Of a DNA stretch of 64,000 nt, positions 10,539 through 18,477 are shown one piece after another. The DNA lies in assembly GCA_001777915.1 (NCBI GenBank), contig MFFN01000001.1, positions 176,215-240,214 of the forward strand, read 5' to 3'. The number at the start of each line of letters is the position of its first letter. Position 1 is the first letter of the stretch. Below the pieces are notes generated by a model, which saw only the letters and a program-made list of their open reading frames with translations, made no database searches and had not been told where the DNA came from. The translations under genes and the position numbers were made by a program. Source of the DNA: Candidatus Edwardsbacteria bacterium RifOxyA12_full_54_48 (GTDB lineage: Bacteria > Edwardsbacteria > AC1 > EtOH8).

Positions 10539-11804
10539 ATGAGAATAAAAGCCAAACATATTATGGTCCTCCTTGGTTTTATGTTCATAGCCGTTCCATC
10601 TGCCAGGGCCATGGGCAGCCGGCCGGAGATGATGACCGAGTACACCGAGGCCAGCCAGGGAACCCTGAGGTTCTACCTGCAGAAGGTCCTGTTCCGGGAC
10701 AGCCTGGGGCGGAGCAACATTGAATTCTCCTATTCGCTGGCCATGGACCAGCTGCAGTTCATCGCCGATGGAGAAAATTACCAAGCGGGTTATTCCATCT
10801 CCGTAATCATCTATGACCAGGACGGCCAGCAAACAGCCGGCGATAGCTGGGAGAGGACGGTTAAGATCCCAAATTATCACCATCTCCAGAGAGGCGACAG
10901 CATTTTGGCCGACACCCTGGTCCTGCCGCTGCCCCCCGGCGGGTACCGGGCCAAGATAACCTGCCGGGATGAAAATTCGGACCGGGCGGGCCAATTCGAC
11001 CAGCAGTTGACGGTCCCGTCCCTTTCCAGCGGAAATTATATCGGCGGGGTGAAGTTTGAGCGCGACTACCACGGCAGCCTGATTCCCTGGCCCAATCGGA
11101 TTTACGGCGATGGCGCCGGGCCGATAATATTCCGGGTGGATCTATATCACCAAGGCTCCGACAGCCTGGACTTGAAAGCCAGCCTCAGCGATCCCCGGAC
11201 CCAGAAGACGGTCTGGGAGAAGACCCAGGGGATCCCCGATCGGCCTGGCCGCGCGGCCAGAATGATCATCCCGGTCGACAGCTTTCCGGACGGCAACTAC
11301 CGGCTGGGCCTGGTTATTAACGACCATAAAAAAAACCTGTTATGGCAGAGCCAGTATCAGGTGATGGTGCAGAACCCGGCCTTGCTTACCAGGGGTGATT
11401 TCGAGGAAAAGATCGCCCAGGTGGAATATATTTCCAGGCGAAGCGAATTCGACAGTCTGAAGAAGGCCGGACCCGAACAGCGGGACAGCCTGTGGAAAGC
11501 CTTTTGGAAGTCCCGCGATCCCACTCCGGACACCGACAAGAACGAATACCGCGATGCCTATTATGAGAAGATCAATTATGCCAACAGCAATTTCGGCTCC
11601 AGCATCAGGCCCGGCTGGAGGACCGACATGGGGCGGATCTACATTAAGTACGGACAGCCCGACGAGACAGAGAAGCATCCCTTTGAAATCGATTCCCCGC
11701 CCTATGAGATATGGTATTATTACCAGGATGGGCTGAAGATAATTTTCCTGGACCGCCACGGGTTCGGGGATTACCGCATAGTTTACGCTAACAGGGAGAT
11801 CTAG
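10539..11804 (+). CDS. GWxTD domain-containing secreted protein
   Basis: 421 residues. Signal peptide about 1-24 (IMVLLGFMFIAVPSARA). The middle (about 30-270) is a run of beta strands, and the C-terminal 120 residues carry the diagnostic block: FWKSRDPTPDTDKNE, then G359-W-R-T-D363, then RIYIKYGQPDE and the IWYYYQDG and IFLDRHGFGDYRI segments. GWxTD proteins are known by sequence mostly from Bacteroidetes-like and related candidate phyla; their biochemical role is not established. Exported, probably periplasmic or at the outer membrane. Two bases separate its stop from the next GWxTD paralogue. Confidence 0.85.
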   Translation: MRIKAKHIMVLLGFMFIAVPSARAMGSRPEMMTEYTEASQGTLRFYLQKVLFRDSLGRSNIEFSYSLAMDQLQFIADGENYQAGYSISVIIYDQDGQQTAGDSWERTVKIPNYHHLQRGDSILADTLVLPLPPGGYRAKITCRDENSDRAGQFDQQLTVPSLSSGNYIGGVKFERDYHGSLIPWPNRIYGDGAGPIIFRVDLYHQGSDSLDLKASLSDPRTQKTVWEKTQGIPDRPGRAARMIIPVDSFPDGNYRLGLVINDHKKNLLWQSQYQVMVQNPALLTRGDFEEKIAQVEYISRRSEFDSLKKAGPEQRDSLWKAFWKSRDPTPDTDKNEYRDAYYEKINYANSNFGSSIRPGWRTDMGRIYIKYGQPDETEKHPFEIDSPPYEIWYYYQDGLKIIFLDRHGFGDYRIVYANREI

Positions 11805-11806
11805 AG

Positions 11807-13171
11807 ATGAGACGGATCGTTATTCCCGCCTGGGCGGTTGGCATTCTGCTTTTCTTTTTCGGCCTGGCCGGGGCCTTCCCAATAAAATCCAAGGGGGCGC
11901 TGGATTTCTGGGTGGATGGCGCGTCCTTTGCCAGCGACAGCGGCCAGACCTGGCAGGAGATCTACTGGAGCATAAGGGCCGGCGATTTTACGGCCAGGGA
12001 CACCCTAGGGCGGAAAATGGCACTCTTCCGGACAGAGATACTGCTTAAAGACCAGAAAGGCGCCCTGGTGCTGAACGAAGGCTGGAATTCATTGTCCCCC
12101 CTGCCCACCGAGCAGATGCTGAAGCAGAAGGATATGGTGCTGCTGGACCAGGTCGAGGCCCGGAGGCTGAAACCAGGCAGTTATAATTTGCTTATGACCA
12201 TCACCGACCTGGCCGGGGAAAAACAGGGCATGGTGGACACTATTTTCGATGTGCCGGGATACGGGGATCTGGGCCTCAGCCATATAGAGCTGTCCTCCGG
12301 CATCGCAGTTGATTCCATCCCGGGCCGGTTTAAAAAGGGGTCACTGACGGTAAAACCCTGGCCCAGCAGGGCCTTTGACGATGAATTGTATTATTATTAT
12401 GAGATCTACAACCTGGCGCCAGCTGCCGACACACTGAATAAAAGGTATCTTAGGGTTTTATATTTTTCGGAAAAGGACCCTGCCCAGAAGATCATCAGCC
12501 ATAAGGAGATTGCGTCGAACCCCGGCCCGCTGTCCGACTATGGAGGCCTGAGGATCGACGATCTGCCGGAGGGCCGGTATCGTTTACGGGCTCAGCTGAT
12601 CCAGGGTTCCAGGATCCTGGCCAACAGCTACGCCAATTTTGAGATCACCCACCCCGGGATGATTATGCTGGCTGAGAAGGAGAAGATCGCCGGGGAGATC
12701 GCCCAGATGGAGCGGGACGGCGGGGGTTATTCCGACAGGATAGAATATATCGGGGCCAAGCAACAGATCGATCTGCTGAGCAAGCTTGATGAGAACGGCA
12801 AAAAAGAATTGTTGAGAAGATTCTGGAAACAACGCGACCCCCTTCCGGAAACAAAAGAAAATGAGGCGCTGATCGCCCATGCCCAGCGCTGCAGATATGC
12901 CGATCAGAACTTTGCCGAAAACTTTGCCGGCGGCCTTAAAGGCAGCCAGACCGAAAGAGGACGGATCTATATCAAATACGGCCCCTGGGACGACCGGGAG
13001 ATCACCACCAACGCCCTCCAGAACCGACCCTACGATATCTGGAGCTATGATAATGGCAGGAAGTTCATCTTCTTTGATAAGGCGGGAATAGGCAAATTCG
13101 AGCTGCTTTATTCCAAAACTTCCGAGGAGAAGACCGACCCCGAGTATCGGCAATATATAAGTGATTTTTGA
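11807..13171 (+). CDS. GWxTD-family paralogue with degenerate motif
   Basis: 454 residues, signal peptide about 1-25 (WAVGILLFFFGLAGAFP). It has the same build as the upstream gene: a beta-rich middle and a C-terminal block with RRFWKQRDPLPETKENE, RGRIYIKYGPWDDRE, YDIWSYDNGRKFIFFDK and GKFELLYS. The name-giving motif is altered to G379-S-Q-T-E383, so the Trp is replaced by Ser and the Asp by Glu. The tandem duplication with one altered motif suggests paired subunits. The gene ends at a strong terminator, closing the transcript that begins upstream. Confidence 0.8.
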   Translation: MRRIVIPAWAVGILLFFFGLAGAFPIKSKGALDFWVDGASFASDSGQTWQEIYWSIRAGDFTARDTLGRKMALFRTEILLKDQKGALVLNEGWNSLSPLPTEQMLKQKDMVLLDQVEARRLKPGSYNLLMTITDLAGEKQGMVDTIFDVPGYGDLGLSHIELSSGIAVDSIPGRFKKGSLTVKPWPSRAFDDELYYYYEIYNLAPAADTLNKRYLRVLYFSEKDPAQKIISHKEIASNPGPLSDYGGLRIDDLPEGRYRLRAQLIQGSRILANSYANFEITHPGMIMLAEKEKIAGEIAQMERDGGGYSDRIEYIGAKQQIDLLSKLDENGKKELLRRFWKQRDPLPETKENEALIAHAQRCRYADQNFAENFAGGLKGSQTERGRIYIKYGPWDDREITTNALQNRPYDIWSYDNGRKFIFFDKAGIGKFELLYSKTSEEKTDPEYRQYISDF

Positions 13172-13182
13172 GTTGTCTTTTC

Positions 13183-13215
13183 AAAAAGGGCCTCCCGGGG
13201 AGAGGCTCTTTTTTG
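13183..13215 (+). terminator. Rho-independent terminator after GWxTD pair
   Basis: Twelve-base stem AAAAAGGGCCTC (13183-13194) with GAGGCTCTTTTT (13202-13213), one G-T wobble, a seven-base loop, and a T-run forming the 3' arm and continuing to 13214. Confidence 0.9.
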
Positions 13216-13216
13216 T

Positions 13217-13245
13217 TTGACTTCTTGATGACTTTGGGCTAAAAT
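13217..13245 (+). promoter_or_regulatory. Sigma-70-like promoter for hutH
   Basis: TTGACT (13217-13222), 17-base spacer, TAAAAT (13240-13245), directly after the terminator and 25-31 bases before the two possible hutH starts. No operator palindrome is obvious. Confidence 0.6.
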
Positions 13246-13269
13246 AATTAATTAACTTATATCAGTAAA

Positions 13270-14808
13270 ATGCTTATGAAACAAAGACTTGTCCTTGCCG
13301 GTAATAGCCTGAAGCCGGAAATACTGGAGAAAATTGCCCTGGAGCCGGCGGTGATATCATTGTCTCCGCAGGCGCTGGCCCGTATCAATTCCGGACGCAA
13401 GGTGGTGGAGAAGATCATCAAGGAGAATCGGACGGTCTATGGCATCACCACCGGGTTCGGCAAGTTCGCCGAGATCAGGATATCCCTGAATGAGATCGAC
13501 CAGCTGCAGGAAAATTTGATAAAAAGCCACGCCACCGGAGTGGGACAGTTATTTGAGCCCCACCAGGTGCGGGCCGTCATGCTGCTGCAGGCCAATCAGC
13601 TGGCCAAAGGCGCTTCCGGGGTCCGGCCGGTGGTGGTCCAGCAGCTATTGGGGCTTTTGAACAACGATATAATTCCCCTGGTCCCCCGGCAGGGCTCGGT
13701 GGGCGCCTCCGGCGACCTTTCCCCCATGGCCCATATCGGACTGGTGATGATCGGCCGGGGGCAGGCTTTTTATAAGGGCAAGGTCGTTAGCGGGGCCGCA
13801 GCCCTGAAAAAGGCCGGGATGAAACCTTTGATCCTCAAAGCCAAGGAAGGGCTGGCCATCACCAACGGCACCGAGGTGATGACGGCCATCGCAATATTGA
13901 ATCTGCTGGAGGCCGAGAGACTGTGCAAGATGGCCGACATAGCCGGGGCCATGTCCTTAGAAGCTTTAAGGGGAACCAATGTGGCCTTTGACGCGGAGAT
14001 ACAAAAGTTGAGGCCGCATCGGGGACAGGGAGGCTCGGCGGACAACCTCCGGCGCCTGATGACGGGCAGCCAGATCCGCCGCTCCCACAAGGAATGCCTG
14101 AAGGTGCAGGACGCATACTCGCTCCGCTGCATGCCGCAGGTCCACGGAGCCACCAAGGGAGCCTTGCGGCATATCCGGCAGGTTCTGGAGACCGAGCTCA
14201 ATTCCGTGACCGACAACCCGCTGGTGATCGTGAACAAGGGCCAGGTGCTGTCGGGCGGGAATTTCCACGGCCAGCCGGTGGCCCTGGCCATGGACTATCT
14301 GGGCATCGCGACGGCCGAACTGGCCGACATCTCGGAGCGCCGCATCTCCCGGCTGCTGGATGGCTGCCTTTCCGGACTGCCGGGCTTCCTGACCCAGCAT
14401 GGGGGCCTCAACTCGGGGCTGATGATAGTGCAGAACACCGCGGCCTCACTGGTCTCCGAGAACAAGGTGCTGGCCCATCCCTCCTCGGTGGATTCCATCC
14501 CCACCTCGGCCAACCAGGAGGACCATGTCTCCATGGGCACCATCGGGGCCCGCAAGGCCGGGCAGATCTGCGACAATGTGCGCTACGTGCTGGCCTGCGA
14601 GCTGTTATGCGCTGCCCAGGGATTGGAGTTCCATAAACCGTTAAACCCCGGCCGGGGGGTCAAAGCAGCCTACCGGGCCGTCCGGGCCAGGGTGAGATCG
14701 TTCACCCACGACCGCGAATTTCATCAGGATATCGAGGAGATATCGGAACTGATCCAGGAGAACGCCATCCTGAAAGCGGTGGAGAATGCGGTGGGAAAAT
14801 TAAAATAA
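13270..14808 (+). CDS. hutH: Histidine ammonia-lyase
   Basis: 512 residues; a second ATG two codons later (MKQRLVL) could be the real start. It removes ammonia from L-histidine to give urocanate, the first step of histidine breakdown. The MIO cofactor precursor is intact as A146-S147-G148 in GSVGASGDLSPMAH. Also visible are YGITTGFG with the catalytic Tyr, SHATGVG with the substrate-binding His, YSLRCMPQVHG with the active-site Arg, and ANQEDHVSMG with the active-site Glu. Length and motifs are typical. hutU, hutI and ftcD, which complete the pathway, are dispersed over the next 15 kb with unrelated genes between them. Confidence 0.95.
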   Translation: MLMKQRLVLAGNSLKPEILEKIALEPAVISLSPQALARINSGRKVVEKIIKENRTVYGITTGFGKFAEIRISLNEIDQLQENLIKSHATGVGQLFEPHQVRAVMLLQANQLAKGASGVRPVVVQQLLGLLNNDIIPLVPRQGSVGASGDLSPMAHIGLVMIGRGQAFYKGKVVSGAAALKKAGMKPLILKAKEGLAITNGTEVMTAIAILNLLEAERLCKMADIAGAMSLEALRGTNVAFDAEIQKLRPHRGQGGSADNLRRLMTGSQIRRSHKECLKVQDAYSLRCMPQVHGATKGALRHIRQVLETELNSVTDNPLVIVNKGQVLSGGNFHGQPVALAMDYLGIATAELADISERRISRLLDGCLSGLPGFLTQHGGLNSGLMIVQNTAASLVSENKVLAHPSSVDSIPTSANQEDHVSMGTIGARKAGQICDNVRYVLACELLCAAQGLEFHKPLNPGRGVKAAYRAVRARVRSFTHDREFHQDIEEISELIQENAILKAVENAVGKLK

Positions 14809-14853
14809 CAAATATACCATCACGAAAACAATCAAAAATCAAAGGAGTTTGCC

Positions 14854-16377
14854 ATGCCGGTAATTCTTGACGGATCAGGTTTAACAGTGGAAAAATTGGT
14901 GCAGATAGCCCGATATAACGAAAAGGTGGAACTGGCACCGGCGGCCCTGGAGCGCATCAAACTGTGCCGGGCGATGCTGGAGGATAAGATCAAGGCCCGG
15001 GAGATCATGTACGGCGTCAACACCGGCATCGGGGAGTTTTCAGAGAAGGTCCTTGACGACGACCAGGTGAAGGATTTTCAGAAATACCTGATATACAACC
15101 ATGCCGCCGGGATCGGCGAACCGGTCCCCGTCGAACAGGTGCGGGCCGCCATGGCCGGGCGCATCAACGTCCACGCCCACGGCAACAGCGGCTGCCGGCC
15201 GGAGATAACCCAGACCTATATCGAGATGCTGAACAAGGGGGTCACCCCGGTGGTCTGCCAGAAGGGCTCGGTGGGGGCCTGCGGCGACCTGGCCCCCATG
15301 TCGCAGATAGCCCTGCTGCTGATGGGCGAGGGCGAGGCTTTTTATAAGGACCAGCGCCTGCCGGGCAAGAAGGCTATGGACCAGGCCGGCATACCCATTC
15401 CCGGCCTGCAGGCCCGCGACGGCCTGGCGGCCATCAACGGCTCCAACCTGCTGACGGCCATGAGCGCCCTGACGTTGTACGATTTCAACCGCTGGCTCAA
15501 ACAGGCGGAGATCGCCTGCGCCATGAGCCTGGAATCTCTGATGGCCAACCTGAAGCCCTACGACATCCGGCTCCATCAGGTGCGAGGTTTCAAGGGGGCC
15601 CAGCGAAGTTCCAAAGCAATCCTGGCCTGCATTCAGGGCAGCGACCTCCAGACCGGAAAGATCAAGACCAAGGTGCAGGACGCCTACTCCATGCGGAGCA
15701 CTCCCCAGGTCATCGGCGCCGCCCATGATGCCATCGCCTATGCCAAGTCCCAGGTGGAGATCGAGCTGAACGGGGTGGGCGACAATCCCATCTTCCTGCC
15801 GGAGTTCAAGCTGACCCTGACCGGGGCCAACTTCCAGGGCTCGCCGGTCTGCCTGCCCATGGACATGGCCGGCGCCGCCATCACCATGGTCTGCGTCATC
15901 AGCGAGCGCCGCCTGAACCGACTGACCAATCCGGCCCTGAGCGTCGGTCTGCCCGAGTTTCTCACCAAGGGGGCGGGCATGTTCAGCGGGATGATGCTCA
16001 GCCAATATACCGCCGATATGCTGATCGTGGAACAGCGTATTCTGTGCATGCCGGCCAGCATCCAGTCCATTCCGGCGGCGGCCGATCAGGAGGATTTCGT
16101 ATCCATGGGCATGAATACCGCCCTTAAGAACAACCAGATTTTGGACAACGCCTACGGCATATTGGGCATCGAGATGATGGCCGCCGCCCAGGCCTTGGAT
16201 TTCCGGGATTTCGGTTTTGGCAAAGGTGTCAACAAGGCCCGGGAGGTCATCCGCAAACATGTACTGCATTTGGATGAGGACCGGCCGCTTTATTCCGACC
16301 ACAACATCATGAAGGACTTGGTGAAATCAGGCCAGGTGCTGGATGAAGTGGAGAAGGCAATAGGGAGCCTGGAATAA
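14854..16377 (+). CDS. MIO-type aromatic amino acid lyase paralogue with Ala-Cys-Gly
   Basis: 507 residues, clearly homologous to HutH over its whole length, with AGGAG before the ATG. Family landmarks are present: MYGVNTGIG, NHAAGIGEP with the His position kept, YSMRSTPQVIG with Arg, and ADQEDFVSMG with Glu. The triad that normally cyclises to the MIO cofactor reads A142-C143-G144 in GSVGACGDLAPMSQ, so Cys replaces the usual Ser. Published serine-to-cysteine mutants of a bacterial histidine lyase kept activity, so the protein may well be active. The substrate could be histidine or another amino acid, or it may act as an aminomutase; this cannot be told from sequence alone. It lies 45 bases after hutH, probably in the same operon. 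Confidence 0.85.
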   Translation: MPVILDGSGLTVEKLVQIARYNEKVELAPAALERIKLCRAMLEDKIKAREIMYGVNTGIGEFSEKVLDDDQVKDFQKYLIYNHAAGIGEPVPVEQVRAAMAGRINVHAHGNSGCRPEITQTYIEMLNKGVTPVVCQKGSVGACGDLAPMSQIALLLMGEGEAFYKDQRLPGKKAMDQAGIPIPGLQARDGLAAINGSNLLTAMSALTLYDFNRWLKQAEIACAMSLESLMANLKPYDIRLHQVRGFKGAQRSSKAILACIQGSDLQTGKIKTKVQDAYSMRSTPQVIGAAHDAIAYAKSQVEIELNGVGDNPIFLPEFKLTLTGANFQGSPVCLPMDMAGAAITMVCVISERRLNRLTNPALSVGLPEFLTKGAGMFSGMMLSQYTADMLIVEQRILCMPASIQSIPAAADQEDFVSMGMNTALKNNQILDNAYGILGIEMMAAAQALDFRDFGFGKGVNKAREVIRKHVLHLDEDRPLYSDHNIMKDLVKSGQVLDEVEKAIGSLE

Positions 16378-16390
16378 CCCCACCCTATAA

Positions 16391-16414
16391 TTCCCTCCCC
16401 TCGAGGGGAGGGAA
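16391..16414. repeat. Perfect 24-bp G/C-rich palindrome
   Basis: TTCCCTCCCC (16391-16400), TCGA, GGGGAGGGAA (16405-16414): a complete self-complementary palindrome between the lyase and protease genes, without a T-run. It is of the same type as those at 6,628 and 24,023. Confidence 0.65.
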
Positions 16415-16467
16415 AGGGAGAGGTTATTAAATTAATTCAACAAAACTTGACGGCAATTATCTGAAAT

Positions 16468-17742
16468 ATGATTTTGATAATCGGTATTCTTGTCTTCGGC
16501 TACCTGGCCTCCAGCCTGCTGTCCGGGTTGAACCTGGCGCACCTCAAAACCAGCATAAAGAGGAGCCTGCCGCTGGAGGTTTCGGACCTTTTTGACCAAC
16601 AAAAGGTGGCTCAGATAGCCGATTACACTGCGGCCAAGACCAAATTGGGATATTGGAGCGAGTTCCTGACAACAGCAGTGGTGGTGATCCTCTTTACAAC
16701 CGGCATCGTGCCGGGCATCGCCCTGTGGGCCGATGGACTGAGGATCGCCCCGCTGCTGCAGGGACTGGCAGTGATATTCATCTTGTTATTGATCGGCTAT
16801 CTGGCCGGCATCCCGGCTGCGCTGTATTCCGATTTTAAGCTGGAGAAGAAATACGGTTTTTCAACCATCACTCCCAGGACCTGGCTGGGCGATCAGGCAA
16901 AGAGCCTGTTGGTGTCGGGAATATTGATGAGCCTGTTGTTCTCGGGATTCTATTTATTCATCAATTGGCTGGGAACCTGGTGGTGGCTGGCGGCCTGGGG
17001 CCTGGTGATGGCGTTTTCCTTCCTGATGATATTCCTTTCGCCGGTGGTGCTGATGCCGCTGTTCAACAAGTTCATGCCGCTGGAAGATGAGGAATTGAAG
17101 AACAAGATCCTGGAGATGGCCCAAAGGGCCGATTTTCCCCTGGCCGGGGTCTTCCAGATGGACGCCTCTAAGCGCAGCACCCATGACAACGCCTTTTTCA
17201 CCGGGATGGGGAAGACCCGCCGGATAGTATTCTACGACACCATGGTCAAAAACTACAGCCACCAGGAACTGCTATCGGTGATGGGCCACGAGATCGGTCA
17301 CTGGAAGATGAAGCACATCTTCAAGATGATCGCTGCGATGTCGCTGCTGTCCGGGGTGCTGTTGTTCGCTGCCTCACGGATCCTGGCCCATCCCTGGATA
17401 TACAACGCCATCGGTCTGGGAGAACTGTTCGGCAGGATAGGGTTCAACGGCCCCTTGATCGGTGTGGCCCTGTACGTGGTGGCAATTCTTTTTGAGCCCC
17501 TCAACCTGATAATCTCTCCGCTGATGAACTGGCAGTCGCGCCGGTACGAATACCAGTCCGATGCTTATTCCCTGAAGCTCAATCCTTCTGCCGGGGACAT
17601 GAAGGGGGCATTGATAAAACTCAGCCAGAAAAACCTGAGCAACCTGTTCCCGCACCCGCTGTATGTCGTCTTTCATTATTCCCACCCGCCGCTGCTGGCC
17701 AGGCTGAAGGCCATAGATGACCAAGTCCGGCGTAACGTATAA
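16468..17742 (+). CDS. M48 family metalloprotease, CAAX prenyl protease 1-like
   Basis: 424 residues, matching the Ste24/CAAX protease 1 type in length and layout. The zinc motif is H274-E-I-G-H278 (GHEIGHWKMKH), with the third ligand expected in the FEPLNLI or YEYQSDAYS region (E in YQSDAY is typical). About seven transmembrane segments are visible, for example 1-20, 66-88, 96-118, 150-172, 175-198, 290-312 and 325-345. Members cleave peptide bonds at or in the membrane; in bacteria most have no known substrate but are linked to membrane-protein quality control. It lies between the second lyase and the REP transposase. Confidence 0.85.
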   Translation: MILIIGILVFGYLASSLLSGLNLAHLKTSIKRSLPLEVSDLFDQQKVAQIADYTAAKTKLGYWSEFLTTAVVVILFTTGIVPGIALWADGLRIAPLLQGLAVIFILLLIGYLAGIPAALYSDFKLEKKYGFSTITPRTWLGDQAKSLLVSGILMSLLFSGFYLFINWLGTWWWLAAWGLVMAFSFLMIFLSPVVLMPLFNKFMPLEDEELKNKILEMAQRADFPLAGVFQMDASKRSTHDNAFFTGMGKTRRIVFYDTMVKNYSHQELLSVMGHEIGHWKMKHIFKMIAAMSLLSGVLLFAASRILAHPWIYNAIGLGELFGRIGFNGPLIGVALYVVAILFEPLNLIISPLMNWQSRRYEYQSDAYSLKLNPSAGDMKGALIKLSQKNLSNLFPHPLYVVFHYSHPPLLARLKAIDDQVRRNV

Positions 17743-17745
17743 CAC

Positions 17746-17770
17746 GTAGGCACAAATTCTATTTGTGCCT
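17746..17770. repeat. REP hairpin upstream of the transposase (inverted copy)
   Basis: GTAG tetranucleotide joined to the hairpin AGGCACAAAT-TCT-ATTTGTGCCT (17748-17770), a perfect ten-base stem with a three-base loop. It is the reverse complement, with few changes, of the copy at 18,419, so the transposase gene is bracketed by REP hairpins in opposite orientation. The GTAG head is typical of REP sequences recognised by their transposases. Confidence 0.85.
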
Positions 17771-17807
17771 AAATAATCAACGATGGGTGTTTTGTGAAGA
17801 CGGAAGA

Positions 17808-18320
17808 ATGTTGATGCATCACGTAGAATTAAAAAGGTTTTATTTGCCGGGAGCAATTTATTTTATAACCAGCGTAACGGAGGGTCGGGTCCCAACCTTT
17901 GGAAGCGAAGAAAACCTCAGAATATTGGCAAATATCATTATTGCGGAAAAAGAAAGATTGGGCTTTCTTGTTTCTGGTTATGCATTGTTGCCCGATCATA
18001 TTCATCTAATTATAAAACCCGGCGAAAGTGCCAATATCTCAAGAATAATGGCAACGATTAAAGCTCTTTGTGCAAAAGCTATCAATACTCGGTTGAACAC
18101 GACAGGCAAGGTTTGGCAACACCAGTTCCTGGACCATATAATCCGTACATCTAAAGATTACCAACGGCATATTGAATATATTCATCGCAATCCCTTAAAA
18201 CACGGCTTGGTCAATGACATCAAAGAGTACAGATGGTCAAGCTGGCACCAATATCAAGGAACAACGCCGGAAGATATTAAGGTTGATGTATTGGATGTTA
18301 AACCCGGCCGGATGTTTTGA
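17808..18320 (+). CDS. REP-associated tyrosine transposase (RAYT, Y1 HUH family)
   Basis: 170 residues from ATG 17808; an earlier in-frame start at 17763 would lie in the REP hairpin. The single HUH motif is H-I-H in PDHIHLIIKP, and the nucleophile tyrosine is expected in the conserved helix HIEYIHRNPLKHGL. The start YLPGAIYFITSVTEGR is the usual opening strand of the family. RAYTs cut single-stranded hairpins with a 5' GTAG/GGAG head and are thought to spread REP repeats around the chromosome. Three hairpins of matching sequence lie within 130 bases of the gene, one before and two after. Codon use is more AT-rich than that of the hut genes around it. Confidence 0.9.
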   Translation: MLMHHVELKRFYLPGAIYFITSVTEGRVPTFGSEENLRILANIIIAEKERLGFLVSGYALLPDHIHLIIKPGESANISRIMATIKALCAKAINTRLNTTGKVWQHQFLDHIIRTSKDYQRHIEYIHRNPLKHGLVNDIKEYRWSSWHQYQGTTPEDIKVDVLDVKPGRMF

Positions 18321-18358
18321 TTTCCTTTTTGTTTAAATATTTCGGTTTTGAATTTATT

Positions 18359-18386
18359 AAGGCACAGATAGAATCTGTGGGATACG
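18359..18386. repeat. REP hairpin downstream of transposase, diverged
   Basis: CACAGATAGAATCTGTG core (stem CACAGAT/ATCTGTG) preceded by GG and followed by GGATAC. Read on the - strand it begins GTATCC, so the GTAG head is altered. It matches the 18,419 copy closely and is probably an older copy. Confidence 0.75.
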
Positions 18387-18418
18387 TTGATAAATACAGA
18401 CATGACAAATTAATAATT

Positions 18419-18446
18419 AAGGCACAAATAGAATCTGTGCCTACAG
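18419..18446. repeat. REP hairpin downstream of transposase, intact
   Basis: AGGCACAAAT-AGA-ATCTGTGCCT followed by AC; the - strand reads GTAGGCACAG and so on, with the GTAG head intact. It is the inverted partner of the copy at 17,746. Confidence 0.85.
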
Positions 18447-18477
18447 CGTAAACACACATCGCGAGGTTATAAACAAC

